A DNA stretch of 64,000 bases from G965233625 sp965233625 (GCA_965233625.1 OZ247499.1:2914001-2978000); one strand, 5' to 3'. Shown: positions 18,682-27,832, counted from the first letter of the stretch. Notes: generated from the letters alone by a model not told the origin. A program made the numbers and translations.

Positions 18682-19923
18682 ATGCTCCGCACCACACTAC
18701 TGGCGGCGTTCCTGTTTCTTCTGGCCGCGTCCACTGCCGGCGCGGCAGAGCCGGTGCGTAATGACTGGCCGTGGTGGCGGGGGCCATCGTTTAATGGCAT
18801 TGCCGCCGGGCCGGAGCCGCCCGTGAAATGGAGCATCGACAGCAACATTGTGTGGAAGGCGCCAGTGCCGGGCCGCGGACATAGTTCGCCCATTGTGATT
18901 GGCGACCGCGTTTTTCTGGCAACTGCCGATGAGAAATCCAGCAAGCAGCTGATGCTATGCTTCGCACGCGCGACGGGCAAAGAACTGTGGCGGACCGTCG
19001 TGCACGATGGCAAGCTGCATCCCAAGAACAAAAAGGCTTCGCAGGCTTCATCCACGGCGGCCTGCGACGGAGAACGGCTGTATATCAACTTCCTAAGCGA
19101 CGATGCCGTCCGCACATCCGCGCTCAGCATCGACGGGAAGATTCTCTGGCAGAAGAAGGTCTGCGATTACAAAGTGCATCAGGGCTACGGCTCTTCCCCG
19201 CTGCTGTATAAATCGCTGGTGATCGTCACGGCCGACAACAAAGCCGGAGGCGCCATGGTGGCGTTTGACCGCGAAAGCGGTGACGAAGTCTGGCGCCGGG
19301 AACGGCCGAAGAAGCCAAACTATCCTTCACCCGTGATGCATCGCACCGGCGGCAAAGATCAATTGCTGCTCACAGGCTGTAATCTGGTGACCAGCCTCGA
19401 TCCGCTGACCGGCAAAGAGAACTGGGAGATTGAAGGCGCCACCACCGAGTGTGTGACAACAACCGTCACCTGCGGCGATCTGATGTTCACCAGCGGCGGC
19501 TATCCCAGCGATCATATCTCCGCCGTTCGGACCGATGGCAGCGGCGAAGTGGTGTGGCGGAATCGCGAACGCGTCTATGTGCCCTCCATGCTGGTTCGCG
19601 ATGGTTATCTGTACGGCGTGCTGGATAAAGGCGTCGCTGCCTGCTGGGAATGCAAAACCGGCAAAGAGATGTGGAAGATCCGGCTCGGCGGCGGCGTGAC
19701 AGCCTCGCCCGTGATGGCCGGCAATCTGATCTACTCCACCAGCGAAACGGGCGAGACTTTCATCCTGTCAGCCACACCAGACAAAGGCGAAATCCTGCAC
19801 CGTAACCAGCTGGGAGACGAAGTTTACGCCACCGCAGCCATCGCCGGCGGTCAGATCTTCCAGCGTGTCACCATCAACGATGGCAACCGGCAGGAGTATC
19901 TGTTCTGCATCGGCGCGAAGTAG
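18682..19923 (+). CDS. Secreted PQQ-type beta-propeller protein
   Basis: A 413-residue protein with a clear signal peptide (MLRTTLLAAFLFLLAASTAGAAEP) and then WPWWRGPSFNG, the typical start of planctomycete outer-compartment PQQ-like beta-propellers. Repeated blade motifs of the form (A/S)-x-D-x-x-(T/S)-G-(K/E)-x-x-W occur, such as ARATGKELWR, DRESGDEVWR, DPLTGKENWE and ECKTGKEMWK. The family is related to BamB and PQQ dehydrogenases, but the catalytic residues of alcohol dehydrogenases are not evident, so a binding role is likely. The ATG at 18682 has an AGGTGA Shine-Dalgarno-like sequence at 18671-18676. Confidence 0.9.
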   Translation: MLRTTLLAAFLFLLAASTAGAAEPVRNDWPWWRGPSFNGIAAGPEPPVKWSIDSNIVWKAPVPGRGHSSPIVIGDRVFLATADEKSSKQLMLCFARATGKELWRTVVHDGKLHPKNKKASQASSTAACDGERLYINFLSDDAVRTSALSIDGKILWQKKVCDYKVHQGYGSSPLLYKSLVIVTADNKAGGAMVAFDRESGDEVWRRERPKKPNYPSPVMHRTGGKDQLLLTGCNLVTSLDPLTGKENWEIEGATTECVTTTVTCGDLMFTSGGYPSDHISAVRTDGSGEVVWRNRERVYVPSMLVRDGYLYGVLDKGVAACWECKTGKEMWKIRLGGGVTASPVMAGNLIYSTSETGETFILSATPDKGEILHRNQLGDEVYATAAIAGGQIFQRVTINDGNRQEYLFCIGAK

Positions 19924-20007
19924 CAACATGCATGCACAAGCCCGCCATCCACGCCGCTGGTATTGCCTGCTAAGGGGCACAGCAGTAGAGTGGAGATGGA
20001 GGGTAAG

Positions 20008-20670
20008 ATGGAAGATTCTGCCGGAAAATCAAACGGCGCCAGCGTCGCGCCGAAAGCTGTTATCAGCCGTCTGAGCCTCTATCTGCGCGAACTTCAGCAT
20101 CTGGTGCGTGACGGTGTGACGAAGACCAACTCCACGCAGCTTGGTTCGCGTCTGGGTTTCTCCGATGCCCAGGTGCGGAAGGACCTGGCGTACTTCGGGC
20201 AGTTCGGCCATCCCGGCATCGGCTACCGCTGTGAAGAACTGATCTCTGAGATTAAGCACATTCTTGGCGCCGACCGGCAGTGGGCCGTGGTGCTTGTTGG
20301 CGCCGGTAACCTGGGCCGCGCTCTGCTGGGCTATAAGGGATTCGGCCGCGAGGGCTTTAATGTGGTGGCTGCCTTCGACAGCGACCCTGCCAAGGCAGGC
20401 AGCGTCATTGAAGGCGTGGAGGTGCTGCCCTTTGAACAGCTTGCCGGTATCGTCGCGGAACACCAGGTGCAACTTGGCGTCATCGCGGTGCCCGCGCCGG
20501 CCGCCCAGGGCGTTGCGATGGCGATGGTGGATGCGGGCATCTCTGGGGTGATGAATTTCGCGCCGTGCACCCTCGACCTGCCGCCGACGGTCAATCAGGT
20601 GGGCGTTGATCTGGCGATTGAGCTGGAACAGCTATCGTTTGCGGTTGCCAACTCGCAGCCAGATTCCTAA
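20008..20670 (+). CDS. rex: Redox-sensing transcriptional repressor Rex
   Basis: A 220-residue Rex repressor. The N-terminal winged helix (ISRLSLYLRELQHL, then TQLGSRLGFSDAQVRKDLAYFGQFG) matches the Rex DNA-binding domain, and the Rossmann domain has VLVGAGNLGRALLGY for NADH binding followed by FDSDPAKAG. The C-terminal helix (VDLAIELEQLSFAV) swaps in the dimer. Rex represses fermentation and respiration genes when NAD+/NADH is high. The ATG at 20008 is favoured because GGAGG lies at 19998-20002. No obvious Rex operator was found beside it. tRNA-Gln lies directly downstream. Confidence 0.95.
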   Translation: MEDSAGKSNGASVAPKAVISRLSLYLRELQHLVRDGVTKTNSTQLGSRLGFSDAQVRKDLAYFGQFGHPGIGYRCEELISEIKHILGADRQWAVVLVGAGNLGRALLGYKGFGREGFNVVAAFDSDPAKAGSVIEGVEVLPFEQLAGIVAEHQVQLGVIAVPAPAAQGVAMAMVDAGISGVMNFAPCTLDLPPTVNQVGVDLAIELEQLSFAVANSQPDS

Positions 20671-20690
20671 AATACCGTCAAATCACCCGG

Positions 20691-20761
20691 TACCCCGTGG
20701 TGTAATGGCAACACTAGGGATTTTGATTCCCTCATTCTAGGTTCGAGTCCTAGCGGGGTAA
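20691..20761 (+). tRNA. trnQ: tRNA-Gln (anticodon TTG)
   Basis: A complete cloverleaf can be drawn. The acceptor stem TACCCCG (20691-20697) pairs with CGGGGTA (20754-20760), with A at 20761 as discriminator. The D arm is GTGT/ACAC with AATGGCA in the loop. The anticodon stem AGGGA/TCCCT encloses TTTTGAT, giving TTG at 20723-20725. The T arm is CTAGG-TTCGAGT-CCTAG. The 3' CCA is not encoded. It reads the glutamine codon CAA. Confidence 0.97.
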
Positions 20762-20845
20762 CTTTCTTTCTTCAGCATGCTGCTGACGGCGAAGTAGCCA
20801 TCTTAATTGTAGATTGACTGCAATTGCTCCCGCATCGCACCACGG

Positions 20846-22117
20846 CTACTGACGCAGATACGCTTGATCTGCGGCACTTAGTTTTTTGGCAGGCACGTTC
20901 AGTTCGCGGCCGTCAGTCGTAAGGAGAACCGCAACGCCGTTGCTGTAACTCTTTAGCGTGGCTTTCACTTTGAAGTTGCCATCGGCGCTGGTCCAGGTGC
21001 GCAGTGTGGGCTTCGATGCGGGTTTTGCCGCCGGCTTGCTGGCAGCGTCTGGCTTCGGCAGTTTCCCCGTGCCCGCGGGTGGATCGATCTTGTAGAAGCG
21101 GATCTTGCCATCGTAGCCGCCGGACACCATCGTCCGGCCATCCGGCGAGAAGGCGACGGCGGTGATAAGGCGGCGGTGTGCTTCGAGCTTCTGCACCACC
21201 TTGCCCCGGTTGGTATCCCAGAGGCTAAGCGTTTTTTGCTCGTTACCTGTGACCAGGAGCTTGCCATCGGGTGAGAACGCAATGTCTTTGAGGAACACCT
21301 CATCCTCATCATCCGGGCGTTCCAGTTTGGCGACGGCTTTGCCGTTGTTTGCATTCATCACCAGCACCGCATGCTCGTGTCCACCAGCGACGAATTTACC
21401 GTTTGGCGTGAACGTCAGGTAATCGACGGCGTTGAAGGAGAGATCGGGAATCAGAAACGTCTGCTTGCCCGTTTTCATATCGTAGCCTCGCAAGTCATTG
21501 CCAGTCTTCTTCCCTTGCCCGCTACAAATAAGCGTCTTGCCATCGGGCGAAATCGCCGCGCTGGTTACAAACTCCGGATAGTCACTGGCGATAACCCGCT
21601 TCTGCCCGGTCTGCACATCCCAGATCGCAACTTCCTGCGGCGTGGTACCGCCGTTGTTATGTTTCCAGCCCGCGGTGGCGGCGAACTTTCCATCAGGGCT
21701 AACGGCCACCGAACTGTAATTCCAGTCTTTGGGACTGTCGGACCAGAACGGTTTATCGTAGGGCGGCTTCCACGCATTCAAGCTGCCGTTCTCACAGGCA
21801 GCGACCAGCACGCCATTCGGCGCCACGGCAAGATGAATGCTGCTACTGTCGAACTCGCCTTCGATTTCTTTCACCAGCTTGCCGGTCTGCGGGTCGAGAA
21901 TCCGCACGGTTTCGTCGTACAACGCCTTCGATCCCGCCGCCACCAGCATGCCATCAGGGAGGAACACCAATTCGGTGACTTTCCCCGGTTCGCCCAGCGA
22001 AACTTCGCGGACGAACGTCGCGCGCTGCGCGAGGCAGACCGGCGCCGCCATCAGCAGCCCGCAGAGAAACAGCATGCTGCGAAGGATGGAAGGAGAATTC
22101 TGGCGGAAGCAACGCAT
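20846..22117 (-). CDS. Secreted WD40-repeat protein with C-terminal SHD1-like domain
   Basis: A 423-residue protein beginning MRCFRQNSPS, followed by a hydrophobic signal-like segment (MLFLCGLLMAAPVCLAQ). Several WD40-type blades follow, each with a FSPDG-like phrase (VSPDGKFAATAG, ISPDGKTLICSG, FTPNGKFVAGG, FSPDGKLLVTGN, FSPDGRTMVSGG). After an Ala/Lys/Pro linker the last about 55 residues (RTWTSADGNFKVKATL to AYLRQ) look like the SLA1-homology domain 1 (SHD1), common in planctomycete secreted proteins. It is probably an extracytoplasmic binding scaffold. It is convergent with the tRNA and divergent from the SRAP gene. Confidence 0.87.
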   Translation of the reverse strand: MRCFRQNSPSILRSMLFLCGLLMAAPVCLAQRATFVREVSLGEPGKVTELVFLPDGMLVAAGSKALYDETVRILDPQTGKLVKEIEGEFDSSSIHLAVAPNGVLVAACENGSLNAWKPPYDKPFWSDSPKDWNYSSVAVSPDGKFAATAGWKHNNGGTTPQEVAIWDVQTGQKRVIASDYPEFVTSAAISPDGKTLICSGQGKKTGNDLRGYDMKTGKQTFLIPDLSFNAVDYLTFTPNGKFVAGGHEHAVLVMNANNGKAVAKLERPDDEDEVFLKDIAFSPDGKLLVTGNEQKTLSLWDTNRGKVVQKLEAHRRLITAVAFSPDGRTMVSGGYDGKIRFYKIDPPAGTGKLPKPDAASKPAAKPASKPTLRTWTSADGNFKVKATLKSYSNGVAVLLTTDGRELNVPAKKLSAADQAYLRQ

Positions 22118-22216
22118 GGGAACTGCCCTTGGTGGTGTGAGATTCTTAGACCGGCGCGGAGTATAATCGCAACTGGCAGACATCATTGTAAAACAAACGA
22201 GCAGGAGCGTTCTTGC

Positions 22217-22909
22217 ATGTGCGGCCGCTTTACACTTCGCACCCCGCCGTCCGCTGTACAGACACTGTTCAGCACGTCGGCGCCGCCTGCGGTGACACCG
22301 CGTTACAACATCGCCCCGACACAACGTGCAGCGGTGGTGCGGCGGGAAGGCGGCGACCGGCATGTTGCGCTCGCGCGATGGGGGCTGACACCGTCGTGGG
22401 CGAAGGACCTGAAGTCCGCGGCGCGGATGATTAACGCGCGGTCGGAAACGGTCGCCACCAAACCGGCGTTCCGCGCGGCGTTCAAAAAACGGCGCTGCCT
22501 GGTGCCTGCGGACGGTTACTTCGAGTGGAAGAAGGTCGGCAAAGAGAAGACACCCATCTACTTCACCCGCGACGACGATTCGCTGATGGCGCTGGCCGGC
22601 CTGTGGGAAACCTGGCAGGACCCGGAAGACCCGGACGCTGCAGCGGTGGAATCCTTCACCATTCTCACCACGGCGGCCAACAAAATCGCGGAGAATATTC
22701 ACGACCGCATGCCGGTGATTATTGACACGGACGACTTTGATCTCTGGCTCGATCCGGCAGCTGCCAGCGAAGATGACCTGCAACAACTCTTTCAGCCATA
22801 CGACGCCGGCGCCATGAAAAAGACCACCGTCAGCAGCCACGTCAACAAAGTCGCCAACGACGACCCGCAATGCATCGAGCCCGCAGACGCGCAGGGCGAG
22901 CTGTTTTGA
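22217..22909 (+). CDS. SRAP (YedK/HMCES-type) DNA-lesion peptidase-like protein
   Basis: A 230-residue SOS-response-associated peptidase family protein. The defining MCGRF start puts the catalytic Cys at residue 2, exposed after Met removal. PRYNIAPTQ, WGLTPSWAKD, INARSETV, CLVPADGYFEWKK and the His of HDRMPVI all match. YedK/HMCES proteins cross-link to abasic sites in single-stranded DNA. The start at 22217 is fixed by the need for Cys2 and is preceded by GGAG at about 22204. No SOS box was recognised upstream. Confidence 0.95.
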   Translation: MCGRFTLRTPPSAVQTLFSTSAPPAVTPRYNIAPTQRAAVVRREGGDRHVALARWGLTPSWAKDLKSAARMINARSETVATKPAFRAAFKKRRCLVPADGYFEWKKVGKEKTPIYFTRDDDSLMALAGLWETWQDPEDPDAAAVESFTILTTAANKIAENIHDRMPVIIDTDDFDLWLDPAAASEDDLQQLFQPYDAGAMKKTTVSSHVNKVANDDPQCIEPADAQGELF

Positions 22910-22983
22910 ACGCGTGCGTTTTCCACCACGGTTTGCTGCTACAATCCTAAGCCCACTTTCTATCCGTCTCACAGGAATGAATC

Positions 22984-23952
22984 ATGTCACGGTTCCGCAT
23001 CGCAGGGCTGTTGATCGCAGTTGTTATTGCGGCCGTGTGCGTTGCGGCAGCGCCGAAAGGGTTTGCCGTCCGTGGGAAGGCCCGGACCTTGCAGGTAGAT
23101 GGCCGTGAGCGATCGTATCTGGTTTACGTGCCGGAAGGATTTAAGGGGCCGTTGCCGGTGGTGTTCGTACTGCATGGCGGTGGGAACTCGCGCGGACTGG
23201 CCAGCAAGACCCGGCAGCTTGAACGCTATACGCAGATGAACGAGATTGCTGCCCGCGACGGATTCATCGTGATCTTTCCCGCCGCATATGAAGGCAACTG
23301 GAACGATGGCCGCGGCGTGGATTTCATGCCCGCGCAGAAACAGAACATTGACGATGTCAAATTCATCAAGCAGGTGCTTGAGGAAGTAGCCAGGCAGCAC
23401 GCTGTAGACCGCCGGCGGGTGTTCGCCACCGGTGTTTCCAATGGCGGCTGTATGTCGCACCGGCTGGCGGCGGAAGCGGCTGACACATTTGTGGCAGTGG
23501 CGCCCGTGATTGGCGGAATGCCAAAACCACTCGCGCCACAATTCAAACCCGGCAAGCCTGTTTCCCTGTTTGTGATCCAGGGAGACGCCGACCCGTTGAT
23601 GCCCTTCGAGGGCGGCTCTGTGGGCTATTCCTTTGCGAAGAAACGCGGCGAAGTGCTGGCGACACCCGCCATGCTGGAAATGTATGTGAAACACAACGGC
23701 GTCAGTGGTTCGCCCCGGATTTCCATGATGCCGGATAAAGACAAAACCGACGGCGCCACCGTGCAGATGACGGTGTATCCGCCCGGCAGGAACCGCGCCA
23801 GGGTGCAGTATTACCGCGTGAAGAATGGCGGTCATACCTGGCCCGGCAAGCCGCCTTATTTACCAGAAGCGTTAATCGGCAAAACGTGTCAGGACTTCGA
23901 CGCCAGTGAAGCGATCTGGCAGTTCTTCAAATCGTGTCCGCCCCGGAAGTAA
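22984..23952 (+). CDS. Secreted PHB-depolymerase/feruloyl-esterase-like hydrolase (LpqC type)
   Basis: A 322-residue alpha/beta hydrolase with an N-terminal signal or anchor (LLIAVVIAAVCVAAAPKG). VVFVLHGGG supplies the oxyanion hole, GVSNGGCMS holds the nucleophile Ser, QGDADPLMP the acid, and GGHTWPG the His. These match the polyhydroxybutyrate depolymerase/feruloyl esterase family (LpqC-like), which cleaves esters outside the cytoplasm. AGGA occurs about 10 bases before the ATG. The TctC-TctB fusion gene starts five bases after its stop, so both are probably one operon, perhaps linking ester cleavage to acid uptake. Confidence 0.9.
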   Translation: MSRFRIAGLLIAVVIAAVCVAAAPKGFAVRGKARTLQVDGRERSYLVYVPEGFKGPLPVVFVLHGGGNSRGLASKTRQLERYTQMNEIAARDGFIVIFPAAYEGNWNDGRGVDFMPAQKQNIDDVKFIKQVLEEVARQHAVDRRRVFATGVSNGGCMSHRLAAEAADTFVAVAPVIGGMPKPLAPQFKPGKPVSLFVIQGDADPLMPFEGGSVGYSFAKKRGEVLATPAMLEMYVKHNGVSGSPRISMMPDKDKTDGATVQMTVYPPGRNRARVQYYRVKNGGHTWPGKPPYLPEALIGKTCQDFDASEAIWQFFKSCPPRK

Positions 23953-23957
23953 CTTGC

Positions 23958-25364
23958 ATGAATCAGCCTCAACCGCGCGGCCGCATGATCTGCTGGACGG
24001 TGCACCTGCTGCTTATGCTGGTGCTGGCCGTTATTTGCGTGGTGCTGCCAAGACACGACAACGTGGCCGATGGCGGCGTGTATCCGCAGCGGCCCGTGCA
24101 ACTGATTGTGCCGTTTGCACCGGGTGGCGGCACCGACCGTTTTGCGAGAGAGGTTCAGCGGGCGATCCAGGAAGAAAACCTGCTGCCGCAACCCTTGGTG
24201 ATTGTCAACGTAGACGGCGCCGGCGCAACCATCGGCAGCCGGCAGGTTAAAGATGCAGAGCCGGACGGCTATAACCTTCTGGTGCTGAACGAAGCCATCG
24301 TCACGGCCAAATACAACGGCAATGTCGAGTACGGGCCCGAGGCGTTCGAGGCCATCGCCGGCACGGGCGAGATCAGCCTGGTGATTGCTACCGGCGATCA
24401 GTACGACGAATATCAGACGCTACAAGTCCTGATGAAAGCCGCGGCGGAAACACCCGACAAGCTGGTCTTCGCCGCCAACCTTGGTACGCCCAGTCACTTT
24501 GCCGGCAGACTGCTGGAACAACAAGCCCCCGGCGCCCGCTTCCGCTTCACCCAGACCGGCGGCGGCGCCAAACGCTATTCCGCGATCAAAGGCAATCACG
24601 CAGTGGCCAGCGCGTTTAGCATCGAAGAATATCTGCGGTGGAAAGATGGCGGCCTGCGGGCGCTGGCTGTCTGCCAACGCGAGCGTCATCCGGCAGCCCC
24701 GGAGCTTCCCACCACGTTTGAACAGGGCTACGGCTTCCGCAGCGTGAACATGCAATTCTGGTGGGCGCCCAAAGGTACGCCAGAAGACCGCGTTGAAACC
24801 ATCGCCAACGCGCTCAAGCAAGCCATGAAGACGCCACGCGTGCAGACGATGATGCAGGACATTCAATCCAAGCCCACCTTCATCCAAGGCGACGCCCTGC
24901 AAGAAGAACTTCAGCAACGGCAGCAAGCCATCGCCAGCGTCACCCGCCGCGACACCATCGAACTGCCCAGCTTCGCCTTCTGGTCATGCATGGCGCTCGG
25001 CGTCACCGTCGCCGCCATGATAGGCAGCACCGCGCTGAAACGCTGGCGTGCAACACCCGCAGAGCCATCCGCAAAGGACGAACCGCCCACCTCAGGCGAA
25101 ACGACGCAGCCCGCAGCCATTTCTTTCCGCCAGCATCTACTACCCGCCCTCGCCGGCTGCACCGCGCTGCTCCTCTACGTCGCCGCCCTGCAATGGCACA
25201 TCGCCGACTTCCGCCCACTAACAAGCCTCTTCCTCGCCGCAACCGGCAGCACCCTGATCGCAGGCAAGTGGCGGCTGTTGCCCGTGGTAGATGTAGTCGC
25301 AATCGTTCTAGGCGTAGGGCTGTATTATGTCTTCGGCAGCGTGTTCCAGATCGTGCTGCCATGA
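23958..25364 (+). CDS. TctC-like solute-binding protein fused to a TctB-like membrane domain
   Basis: A 468-residue protein in two parts. After one N-terminal membrane segment (HLLLMLVLAVICVVLP), residues about 40-330 match the TctC/Bug binding proteins of tripartite tricarboxylate transporters (YPQRPVQLIVPFAPGGGTD, VNVDGAGATIGS, then a late VNMQFWWAPKGTPEDRVETI block). Residues about 340-468 add four membrane helices whose end (LLPVVDVVAIVLGVGLYYVF then LP) resembles the small TctB subunit. In known systems TctA, TctB and TctC are separate and the large TctA forms the pore; no TctA gene is in this window. The start at 23958 follows the esterase stop by five bases. Confidence 0.82.
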   Translation: MNQPQPRGRMICWTVHLLLMLVLAVICVVLPRHDNVADGGVYPQRPVQLIVPFAPGGGTDRFAREVQRAIQEENLLPQPLVIVNVDGAGATIGSRQVKDAEPDGYNLLVLNEAIVTAKYNGNVEYGPEAFEAIAGTGEISLVIATGDQYDEYQTLQVLMKAAAETPDKLVFAANLGTPSHFAGRLLEQQAPGARFRFTQTGGGAKRYSAIKGNHAVASAFSIEEYLRWKDGGLRALAVCQRERHPAAPELPTTFEQGYGFRSVNMQFWWAPKGTPEDRVETIANALKQAMKTPRVQTMMQDIQSKPTFIQGDALQEELQQRQQAIASVTRRDTIELPSFAFWSCMALGVTVAAMIGSTALKRWRATPAEPSAKDEPPTSGETTQPAAISFRQHLLPALAGCTALLLYVAALQWHIADFRPLTSLFLAATGSTLIAGKWRLLPVVDVVAIVLGVGLYYVFGSVFQIVLP

Positions 25365-25383
25365 AACACAACCATTTGTAGTT

Positions 25384-25531
25384 GTAGGGCAGGCTCCGCC
25401 TGCCTTCCTCTGACGGTTCAACGCGTTAACAGCAGTAAGCTAGATATAGCCTTTCCAAACAACCAACATTGAATCGATGGATCTACCTAAATAGACGCCA
25501 GCCACAGGAAGGCAGTTGGAGCCTGCCCTAC
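25384..25531. repeat. Inverted GCAGGCTCCGCCTGCC element, copy A
   Basis: GTAGGGCAGGCTCCGCCTGC begins at 25384 and is inverted, with small changes, as GGAAGGCAGTTGGAGCCTGC from 25507. About 98 bases lie between the arms. Each arm is itself a palindrome able to form a hairpin. Two further pairs occur at 27605-27673 and 28436-28605. Except for the arms, the 25365-25609 gap holds nothing recognisable. Confidence 0.8.
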
Positions 25532-25609
25532 AGAGGACTGGGATCTTGAACGTGAATCGGCGGATATGCTTCAACGCATCATGGATGGAACAAATTAACC
25601 TAAGAGGTC

Positions 25610-26236
25610 GTGGTGTTACCGGAAGACGACGAAGATATTCTCATAAAAAGTTTAGATGCTTTCTACAAGTCGCTGGAGGAACGTGGGCTCTTGGGGGGAG
25701 TAGCCAAAACTTCGCCTGATCAATGGAGAGGAATTCCGCCCGAGATGTTTCGTGGGACCCCCGACGATAATGGGTTAGTAAAATGGCGATTCATTCCCTC
25801 GCCTGTTACCGACGAGGATGTTGACGCATTGATTGTACAACTTGGGCTTCCAGGTATTCCACGCTTGTTACGTTCGTACGTCAAGTTTCGGTGTACGTTT
25901 GATACTAGCGAATTGCTGCTACCACCTGTCGTCTCGGATGCGCCTCTTGCCGCACTGTCTCAAGCTGTTGATGCATTTTCACCGTTGGTCAGAGCCCAGT
26001 TTTTACCGTTTTACATCGCCAGCGAGTGGGGGCCAGTCTGTGTCGATCAAATCGATTCCCTGAACGGTCCCATTGTTGCTTTCAAGTCGGATGATTTGTT
26101 TTCTATTGGTGAATCTGAGTGCGCAAACCGCAGTTCAGTGGCGGGAATCGCGTTCCGAATATTCGATTCGATTGAGGCACTGGTAGCCTCATTTCTGTTG
26201 GAAAGCGAGCGAACAAGGACCGCATTCCTTCGTTGA
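25610..26236 (+). CDS. SMI1/KNR4 (SUKH)-like protein
   Basis: A 208-residue protein of lower GC than its neighbours. The block VTDEDVDALIVQLGLPGIPR-LLRSYVKFRC followed by a central variable part, FYIASEWGPVCVDQ, and a final SIEALVASFLLE resembles the SUKH superfamily, whose members are often immunity proteins of polymorphic toxins but also have other roles. The GTG start at 25610 has AAGAGG just upstream. It lies between two copies of the GCAGGCTCC repeat. No toxin gene is adjacent, so an orphan immunity gene is an inference only. Confidence 0.62.
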   Translation: MVLPEDDEDILIKSLDAFYKSLEERGLLGGVAKTSPDQWRGIPPEMFRGTPDDNGLVKWRFIPSPVTDEDVDALIVQLGLPGIPRLLRSYVKFRCTFDTSELLLPPVVSDAPLAALSQAVDAFSPLVRAQFLPFYIASEWGPVCVDQIDSLNGPIVAFKSDDLFSIGESECANRSSVAGIAFRIFDSIEALVASFLLESERTRTAFLR

Positions 26237-26465
26237 GTTAGGCTGGCCGGAAAATCAGGCAGCATGAAAAATGATTCAAAATCGGGAACAACTGTTCGAA
26301 GCTATCCAGACGGTGCAACTTCCTTCGAACTTGCTAAAGATATTGGGATACACGTTACAGAATAACGAGGAATGCCGCACCTAGCCTCCACTGCCCTTCC
26401 TGGCGGCAATGTGTATCATGGCGGCTGGGCGTTGATGGTTCTTAATTTGCAGCGGATAGACAACG

Positions 26466-27569
26466 ATGAAGATTACGCGGGTTCTGGTGTATCAGGTGGA
26501 TCTGCCTTTGCATGAAGGCACCTATAAGTGGTCCGGCGGCAAATCGGTGGACGTGTTCGATAGCACCGTTGTCTGCATCGAAACGGACGAAGGCGTCAAA
26601 GGCTATGGCGAAGTCTGCCCGCTGGGGCCGAACTACCTGCCCGCATATGCAGGCGGCGTCCGCGCCGGTTTGCAGGTGGTGGCGCCGGCGCTGATTGGCA
26701 TCGACCCGGTGGAGCTAAGCAAAGTCAACGGCGCCATGGATGGGGCGCTGCAGGGGCACCCGTATGTGAAATCTGCGGTCGATATCGCCTGCTGGGATAT
26801 TCTGGGCAAGGTTAGCGGGCAGCCCGTGTGCAAACTGCTTGGCGGCCGGTATGGCGAAGACTTCATCCTGTACCGCGCTATCTCTCAGCAGCCGCCCGCA
26901 GAGATGGCCGAAAACATTGCCGGCTACCGCAGCGAAGGCTACCGTCGTTTTCAGCTCAAAGTCGGCGGCGATCCCAATACCGATATCGAACGCATCCGCG
27001 CCGCACGCGAAGTGCTGGAGCCGGGCGACAAACTCATTGCCGACGCCAACACCGGCTGGCTGATGCACGAGGCCGCCCGCGTCGTCCGCGCCGTGCAGGA
27101 TATCGACGTGTATATCGAACAGCCCTGCTTCAGCTACGAAGAGTGTTTGAGCATCCGCAAGCTGACCAATCATCCGTTCGTACTGGATGAATCGATTCAG
27201 AATCTACGCTCGCTACTGCGTGGCAACGCCGACCTGGCCATGGATGTGGTGAACATCAAGATCAGCAAGTTCGGCGGTCTGACCAAAGCACGCCAGGCAC
27301 GCGATATGTGCGCAGAACTGGGCATTGCCATGACGATTGAAGATAGCTGGGGCGGCGACATCACAACCGCCGCCATCTCGCACCTGGCGCACAGCACGCC
27401 CACCGAGCTACTATTCACTTCGACCGACTTCAACAGCTACGTCACCGTCAGCAACGCCGACGGCGCACCGCAACGCGATAACGGCCGCATGAAAGCCTCC
27501 ACGGCGCCAGGCCTCGGCATCGAGCCAAAGATGGACGTCCTGGGCGAACCAGTACTGGTCGTAGAATAA
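26466..27569 (+). CDS. Enolase-superfamily dehydratase/epimerase (mandelate racemase/muconate lactonizing group)
   Basis: A 367-residue member of the MLE/MR group of the enolase superfamily. The N-terminal capping domain (MKITRVLVYQVDLPLHEG) is followed by a barrel with FQLKVGGD (second Lys of the K-x-K-like site), and metal ligands in DANTGW, EQPC and DESI. IKISKFGG carries the base on the opposite face. Overall it looks closest to cis-3-hydroxy-L-proline dehydratase-like enzymes, but substrate assignment in this superfamily is unreliable by eye. It appears monocistronic and lies between two repeat-flanked low-GC patches. Confidence 0.87.
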   Translation: MKITRVLVYQVDLPLHEGTYKWSGGKSVDVFDSTVVCIETDEGVKGYGEVCPLGPNYLPAYAGGVRAGLQVVAPALIGIDPVELSKVNGAMDGALQGHPYVKSAVDIACWDILGKVSGQPVCKLLGGRYGEDFILYRAISQQPPAEMAENIAGYRSEGYRRFQLKVGGDPNTDIERIRAAREVLEPGDKLIADANTGWLMHEAARVVRAVQDIDVYIEQPCFSYEECLSIRKLTNHPFVLDESIQNLRSLLRGNADLAMDVVNIKISKFGGLTKARQARDMCAELGIAMTIEDSWGGDITTAAISHLAHSTPTELLFTSTDFNSYVTVSNADGAPQRDNGRMKASTAPGLGIEPKMDVLGEPVLVVE

Positions 27570-27604
27570 CGCCGTTCACAGATGGGTTAAATCGCATCCA
27601 ACCC

Positions 27605-27673
27605 GTAGAGTAGGCTCCGCCTGCCTGTCGCTGGGGTGGATTCCGCACGACCGGCAGGCGGCGCCTGCCCTAC
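27605..27673. repeat. Inverted GCAGGCTCCGCCTGCC element, copy B
   Basis: GTAGAGTAGGCTCCGCCTGC from 27605 is matched in inverse by CCGGCAGGCGGCGCCTGCCC from 27651. The spacer is only about 25 bases, the shortest of the three pairs. It lies immediately before the 46-codon toxin-tail-like frame. Confidence 0.75.
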
Positions 27674-27691
27674 GCAGTCCTAGATGATGCA

Positions 27692-27832
27692 GTGAAGAGA
27701 AGGAAGCAAATCAAGTTTGTTCATGACCCGAGAACCCAAGGTGGCTTCCTCAAACAAGAATGGGATTACCTGAAGAGCAAACACGGTCATACTCGACTAG
27801 AGAAAATTGATGGAGTTTGGTGTGCGAAGTGA
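27692..27832 (+). pseudogene. Short frame resembling the C-terminus of a secreted or toxin-type protein
   Basis: From GTG 27692 a frame encodes 46 residues: a basic KRRKQIKF, then VHDPRTQGGFLKQEWDYLKS and a KHGHTRLEKIDGVWCAK end. Its composition is protein-like and unlike random frames. It ends by overlapping the start of the next gene by 23 bases. The upstream continuation is made of the repeat element and hits a stop at 27611-27613. A compact Lys/Trp/His-containing C-terminus coupled to a small acidic protein is the arrangement of toxin tips and immunity genes, so this may be the stranded 3' end of a toxin gene. It could also be a genuine small gene. No family is recognised. Confidence 0.4.

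Noticed and set aside
22118..22972. Upstream extension of the WD40-SHD1 frame
   Set aside because: It runs antisense through the SRAP gene; the signal-peptide start at 22117 explains the protein fully.
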